Assembly: GCA_963775505.1 (NCBI GenBank)
Contig: CAVZIL010000008.1
Span: forward strand, 496,001-560,000
Direction of reading: 5' to 3'
From: JAIBJN01 sp963775505
GTDB lineage: Bacteria; Actinomycetota; Thermoleophilia; Gaiellales; Gaiellaceae
Length of the DNA stretch: 64,000 nt
A model generated the notes under the pieces. That model was given only the letters and a program-made list of their open reading frames with translations, searched no databases and was not told the origin of the DNA. Below are positions 60,314-64,000 of this stretch, piece by piece (the stretch's first letter is position 1; the number at the start of each line of letters is the position of its first letter). Made by a program: the position numbers and the translations under genes.

Positions 60314-61381
60314 GTGCGCCTGCTCATCGTCGACGACGACGCCGCGTTCCGGGCGCTTCTCCGCACGACGTTCGAGGTCGTGGACGTCGAGGTCGAGGAG
60401 GCCGGGACCGCCGAGGCTGCCCGCGAAGCCGTGCAGCTGCGGCCGCCCGACGCGATCGTCCTGGACGTGCGCCTCCCGGGCACGAGCGGCGTCGAGCTCT
60501 GCCGGCGCCTGAAGCAGGACGAGAGCACCGCGGGCATCGCCGTCGTCCTCCTGTCGGGCTCCGTGGGCGACGCGGTCCCCACGCGTGACTCGGGCGCCGA
60601 CGCGTTCCTGCGCAAGCCGTTCAGCCCGCTCGAGCTCCTCGACGTCGTCGAGCGGCTCACGGGCGGCCTCGCCGCCGTGCCGCCGCCGGCCCGCGGAGAG
60701 GGGCCGGTCGAGGACGAGCAGCAGCTTCTTCTCTACGCGCGTGACCTCCGCCACCTGCTCGAGATCGAGCGCGGCCAGCGCGTGCTCCTCCAGAACGCCT
60801 ACAGGCAGACGGTCGCGGCGCTCGCGAGCGCGCTCGAGTCGAAGGACACGGGCACTCGCGCTCACTCGCAGCGGGTGCAGCGCTACGCGCTCGAGCTCGC
60901 CCGCTCGCTCAGCCCGGACCTCGTCGACGACCCGAGCGCGGAGTACGGCTTCCTGCTCCACGACGTCGGCAAGATCGGGATTCCCGACCGCATCCTGCAG
61001 AAGCCCGGGCCGCTGAACGAGGGCGAGACCCGCCTCATGCGGACGCACACGCTCCTGGGGGAGCAGATGCTCGGCGGCGTCGCCTTCCTCCAGGGCGAGG
61101 GCCTCAGGATCGTGCGCTCCCACCACGAGCGCTGGGACGGGAGCGGCTATCCGGACGGGACCGAGGCGAGCGACATCCCGCTTGCCGCGCGGATCTTCGC
61201 CGTCGCCGACGCGCTCGACGCGATGACGAGCGACCGGCCGTACCGGCCCGCGCTCTCGTGGGAGCTGGCCGGCCGCGAGATCGTCGGCGAGTCGCGGGCC
61301 CAGTTCGATCCGGCGGTCGTCAAGGCGTTCGTGGAGCGCGAGGACCGCCTGCGCGAGATCCGCGCCCTGGTCGCCGCCTAG
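60314..61381 (+). CDS. Response regulator with HD-GYP phosphodiesterase domain
   Basis: 355 aa. Residues 1-120 are a receiver domain: LIVDDDAAFR, phospho-acceptor Asp in IVLDVRLPG (about 52) and LRKPFSPLELL. After a linker, residues 165-350 are HD-GYP: ALESKDTGTRAHSQRVQRYAL, HDVGKIGIPDRIL (metal-binding HD), RSHHERWDGSGYPDG (GYP) and VADALDAMTSDRPYRPAL. The group hydrolyses cyclic di-GMP. No histidine kinase is nearby, so it is an orphan regulator. GTG start with AGGAG 7-8 nt upstream. Confidence 0.93.
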   Translation: MRLLIVDDDAAFRALLRTTFEVVDVEVEEAGTAEAAREAVQLRPPDAIVLDVRLPGTSGVELCRRLKQDESTAGIAVVLLSGSVGDAVPTRDSGADAFLRKPFSPLELLDVVERLTGGLAAVPPPARGEGPVEDEQQLLLYARDLRHLLEIERGQRVLLQNAYRQTVAALASALESKDTGTRAHSQRVQRYALELARSLSPDLVDDPSAEYGFLLHDVGKIGIPDRILQKPGPLNEGETRLMRTHTLLGEQMLGGVAFLQGEGLRIVRSHHERWDGSGYPDGTEASDIPLAARIFAVADALDAMTSDRPYRPALSWELAGREIVGESRAQFDPAVVKAFVEREDRLREIRALVAA

Positions 61382-61440
61382 TCCTCCAAGTCACACTTCT
61401 GGGTGTCGACCGGCGCGGCGTCCCGGCCGATCTGAGCCTC

Positions 61441-62148
61441 ATGCGCCGCGTCGCGTTCGTCGTCTTCCTCGTTTTCGCTGCCCTGGCTCCGCTCGCGTGC
61501 GCCGGCGCGGACGGGCAGCGGGCGCAGGAGCTCCTGGAGGAGTCCGACCGGGCGCTCACGCAGGTGGAGTCGTTCCGGTTTTCAGGCCGCATGACGATGG
61601 AGACGCCGGTGGGGGACTTCCGCGTCGTGCTCTTCGGGGGAGGTGACGCCAGGCCGGGCGGAGCCTTCTTCATGACGATGAAGGCGCCCGACATCCCCGA
61701 GTTCCCCGAGACGACGATGGTCGTCCGCGGAGACGAAGCCTGGATGCAGCTCGACGGCGGCTGGCAGCCCGTGCCGATCCCGCCCACGCAGGCGACCGGC
61801 ATCGAGCAGTTCGACTTCGCCGAGTACGTGAAGGACGTCGACCTCGACGAGGACGCCGAGGTCGACGGCAAGCCGGCCGTGAAGATCACGGGCGTCATCG
61901 ACACCGCGGCGCTCTTCGACGGGCTGCTCGGCCAGCTCGGGGCGGTTGGCGGCGGCCCGATGCCCGACCTCTCGGAGATGCTCGGCGACACGCGCGCCGT
62001 CATCTACCTCTCGCAGGAGAGCCACCTGCCCCTGCGGATGCTCCTCGACCTGACCATGGAGATCCAGGGCGAGGAGGTCGACATGCACCTCGACTACGCG
62101 ATCACGAACGTGAACGAGCCGGTCGAGGTCCCCGACCCCGGCGCGTAG
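61441..62148 (+). CDS. LppX/LprAFG- or LolA-like lipoprotein
   Basis: 235 aa. Lipobox LAPLACAG near Cys20. The mature part has LLEESDRALTQVESFRFSGRMTMETPVGDFRV, MKAPDIPEFPETTMVVRGDEAWMQLDGGW, and AVIYLSQESHLPLRMLLDLTMEIQGEEVDMHLDYAITNVNEPV: an antiparallel beta half-barrel typical of lipid-binding lipoproteins that hold acyl chains and move them across the envelope. Assignment is by pattern only. Confidence 0.75.
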   Translation: MRRVAFVVFLVFAALAPLACAGADGQRAQELLEESDRALTQVESFRFSGRMTMETPVGDFRVVLFGGGDARPGGAFFMTMKAPDIPEFPETTMVVRGDEAWMQLDGGWQPVPIPPTQATGIEQFDFAEYVKDVDLDEDAEVDGKPAVKITGVIDTAALFDGLLGQLGAVGGGPMPDLSEMLGDTRAVIYLSQESHLPLRMLLDLTMEIQGEEVDMHLDYAITNVNEPVEVPDPGA

Positions 62149-62167
62149 CGCGCCTATACTCGCCCGC

Positions 62168-62767
62168 GTGCCTCGACGCCGGGACGAGCCCGTTCGGCTC
62201 ACGCGGATCTACACGCGGGCCGGAGACGCGGGTGAGACGAGCCTCGGCGACGGCAGCCGCGTCTCCAAGACCGATCCGCGCATCGAGGCCTACGGGACGG
62301 TCGACGAGCTCAACTCGTTCCTGGGGCTCGTCCTCGCCGGTGAGGTGTCGGACGAGTTCCGTCCCTGGCTGGAGCAGATCCAGAACGACCTCTTCGACCT
62401 CGGCGCCGACCTCAGCGTCCCGCTCGAGGACGAGCGCCGCGAGCGGCTCCGCGTGACGACCGCGCAGGTGGAGCGGCTCGAGGAGCTCTGCGACCTCGTC
62501 AACGAGAGGCTCGAGCCGCTTCGCAGCTTCGTCCTTCCGAGCGGGACCGAGGCCGCGGCCCGTCTCCACGTCGCCCGCGCCGTCTGCCGAAGGGCGGAGC
62601 GCCGAGCCGCCGCACTCGACCGGGCGCAGGGCGCGAATCCCGTGGCGCTCGCCTACCTGAACCGCCTCTCCGACCTCCTCTTCATTCTCGCCCGGGCCGC
62701 GAACGCCGGCTCCCGGGAGACCCCTGTGGAGGCCTGGGAGCTCGCAGTAGCGACCGGATCGGAGTGA
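62168..62767 (+). CDS. pduO: Cob(I)yrinic acid a,c-diamide adenosyltransferase, PduO type
   Basis: 199 aa: IYTRAGDAGETSLGDGSRVSKTDPRIEAYGTVDELNSFLG (ATP and corrinoid site), QNDLFDLGADLSVP, FVLPSGTEAAARLHVARAVCRRAER, LAYLNRLSDLLFILARAAN. It makes adenosylcobalamin, the cofactor of methylmalonyl-CoA mutase and other isomerases; this complements MeaB at 30672. TATACT (62155-62160) gives a 1-nt leader before the GTG. Confidence 0.94.
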   Translation: MPRRRDEPVRLTRIYTRAGDAGETSLGDGSRVSKTDPRIEAYGTVDELNSFLGLVLAGEVSDEFRPWLEQIQNDLFDLGADLSVPLEDERRERLRVTTAQVERLEELCDLVNERLEPLRSFVLPSGTEAAARLHVARAVCRRAERRAAALDRAQGANPVALAYLNRLSDLLFILARAANAGSRETPVEAWELAVATGSE

Positions 62768-62780
62768 CCGCTGCTCTCCT

Positions 62781-64000
62781 CTAGGAGAGCCTCAGGAAGC
62801 GACGAATCGCCTCGGCGATCCGCTGATCCCAGAGCAGCAGCTGATCGCCCTGGGCCGCCGAGGCTGCCGCCGCCGGCCGTCGTGCCCTGAGGCCTGCGAT
62901 CAGGGCGATCGAGAACGCCGCTGCCAGGAGGCCGAAGCCGAGCTCCCGGCGGACCTCGGAGAAGCTGTCGATGCTCCGGCTCGCGAAGGGGAAGACGCGG
63001 CCGCGCTTCGGCTGCACGGGCTCAGCGAGGCTCGTGGTGGTCGTGCTCGTCGTCGGGGGCGTGGGAGCGGTCTCCGCGGGAGCCGGGCTCGGAGGGCTGC
63101 TCGCCGGCGGAGGGCTCGTCGGGCTCGAGGGAGGAGGTGCCGGAGCGAACGAGCGGCCGGCGGCCTGGCCCCTCGAGACGCGGAGCCCCACCTTCGACCC
63201 GGCCGCCCTGAGGCCGCCCACGGCGCCCTTGACGACCCTGCCAGCGGGGACGGTCGCCGAGGTCATCCAGGTGATCTTGCCGGTCTTGAAGCCGCGCTTC
63301 TTGAGGGCCGCCTTCGCCGCCGCCAGCGAGAGCCTCGCGAGCTTGGGGACGACCTTGAGCGCGACGGTCTGCGGGCCGACGTTGCCTGCACCGTCCACCG
63401 CTGCGACCCGGAATGCGCGCCGGTCGGTGAGCTTGAACGCGCCCATTCCCACCAACCGCTTCGATCCGTCCACGGTCTTGACGAGCGCGTTGTTCGCGTA
63501 CACCCGGTACGCGGAGATCAGCCCGGAGTTGTCGGCGGCGGCCGTCCAGGAGAGCGAGAACTTGCTCTTCTTGACGATGCCCTTGAAGGCGCCCGGCTTC
63601 GTCGGCGCCTCGACGTCCTCGAGGAGCGTGAAGAGCGAGAGGTGGCGGGTGAGGATCCTGACGTTCGTCCCGTCGAAGGCGAACCCGTCGGCCCAGGCGG
63701 CCGGGAGCCCGCCGCCGGGGACCTCGGCGAGGGGGCGCCACGCGCCGCTCTCGAAGACCGCCGGGACGACGTGGGGCTCGGCGTTGTCGACCACGATCTC
63801 GAGCGGGAGCGAGAAGGAGGTCACCGCGGAGCCGTCGAGCGCCCAGTACGCGGTGACGTCGAGGTTCTCGCTCGCAGGCTGGAAGCCGCCGGAGGCGCCG
63901 GTGCCGGGCTGCGGGTCGATCCGCACGACGAGCCAGTCGCCGGCGGGCGCGCCCGCCCAGCCGCCGGCCGGAACCGTCACGGTCGTGGTGTCGCTCGCCG
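62781..64000 (-). CDS. Secreted or surface protein with Fn3/PASTA-like domains and C-terminal membrane anchor (5' end outside window)
   Basis: The frame is open to the right edge, so the N-terminus is missing. Visible parts in order: a beta-rich region (WLVVRIDPQPGTG, LEIVVDNAEPHVVPAVFESGAW), a fibronectin-III-like segment (PTKPGAFKGIVKKSKFSLSWTAAADNSGLISAYRVYANN), a PASTA-like unit (LAAAKAALKKRGFKTGKITWM), a Pro/Ser/Thr spacer, and a C-terminal membrane helix (FGLLAAAFSIALIAGL) before a basic/polar tail. The layout is that of a wall-spanning surface protein. No catalytic motif is seen. Confidence 0.75.
   Translation of the reverse strand, partial: ASDTTTVTVPAGGWAGAPAGDWLVVRIDPQPGTGASGGFQPASENLDVTAYWALDGSAVTSFSLPLEIVVDNAEPHVVPAVFESGAWRPLAEVPGGGLPAAWADGFAFDGTNVRILTRHLSLFTLLEDVEAPTKPGAFKGIVKKSKFSLSWTAAADNSGLISAYRVYANNALVKTVDGSKRLVGMGAFKLTDRRAFRVAAVDGAGNVGPQTVALKVVPKLARLSLAAAKAALKKRGFKTGKITWMTSATVPAGRVVKGAVGGLRAAGSKVGLRVSRGQAAGRSFAPAPPPSSPTSPPPASSPPSPAPAETAPTPPTTSTTTTSLAEPVQPKRGRVFPFASRSIDSFSEVRRELGFGLLAAAFSIALIAGLRARRPAAAASAAQGDQLLLWDQRIAEAIRRFLRLS

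Overview
The window is very GC-rich bacterial chromosome with no rRNA, tRNA, CRISPR array or transposase that I can see. It looks actinobacterial, probably one of the deep lineages such as Thermoleophilia (inference). The reasons are a CysO/CysM/MoeZ-type cysteine system, an lhr-nei pair like that of mycobacteria, frequent GTG starts, and many genes whose TAnnnT -10 box lies 6-7 nt before the start codon, which implies leaderless mRNAs. Nearly all genes are housekeeping or catabolic.

Layout. 1-12 kb: sulfur-carrier/cysteine synthase fusion with its activating enzyme, a TPR protein, the principal sigma factor, an M20 peptidase, proline dehydrogenase, an HxlR regulator, an amidohydrolase, a lipoprotein facing a cupredoxin lipoprotein, and an ECF sigma factor with a membrane partner. 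12-24 kb: two secreted peptidases, an acyl-CoA dehydrogenase, two DNA glycosylases, the 1,397-aa Lhr helicase and an agmatinase-family enzyme. 24-33 kb: a ParA ATPase translationally coupled to an FtsZ with a long N-terminal extension, gamma-glutamyltransferase, HisC, MeaB and threonine ammonia-lyase. 33-48 kb: an isolated contractile-injection tail-tube gene, aminopeptidase PepA, an MFS exporter, PdxH, and a scattered set for leucine/isovalerate breakdown (biotin carboxylase subunit, methylglutaconyl-CoA hydratase, methylcrotonyl-CoA carboxylase beta). 48-54.6 kb: a complete trp operon (leader peptide-E-G-D-CF-B-A, minus strand) with a recognisable attenuator. 54.6-64 kb: DUF4389 protein, M48 peptidase, thiolase and 3-hydroxyacyl-CoA dehydrogenase, an HD-GYP response regulator, a lipoprotein, a cobalamin adenosyltransferase, and the start-less end of a secreted PASTA-like protein.

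Metabolically the window favours acyl-CoA and amino-acid catabolism: two acyl-CoA dehydrogenases, hydratase, dehydrogenase, thiolase and the MCC subunits, with MeaB and cobalamin adenosyltransferase supporting a B12-dependent methylmalonyl-CoA mutase encoded elsewhere.

Caution: single-base frameshifts interrupt many otherwise well conserved genes, including sigma-70 and five trp genes. They cluster at 2.8-11.5 kb and 50.2-55.9 kb, while 12-50 kb is largely clean. I read most of them as sequence or assembly errors and annotate those genes across the breaks. The most unusual signals are the in-frame CysO-CysM fusion, the ParA/extended-FtsZ pair, a 26-nt perfect repeat that starts at the same distance from a -10 box at two loci, and the trp attenuator plus a direct repeat inside the trp operon.
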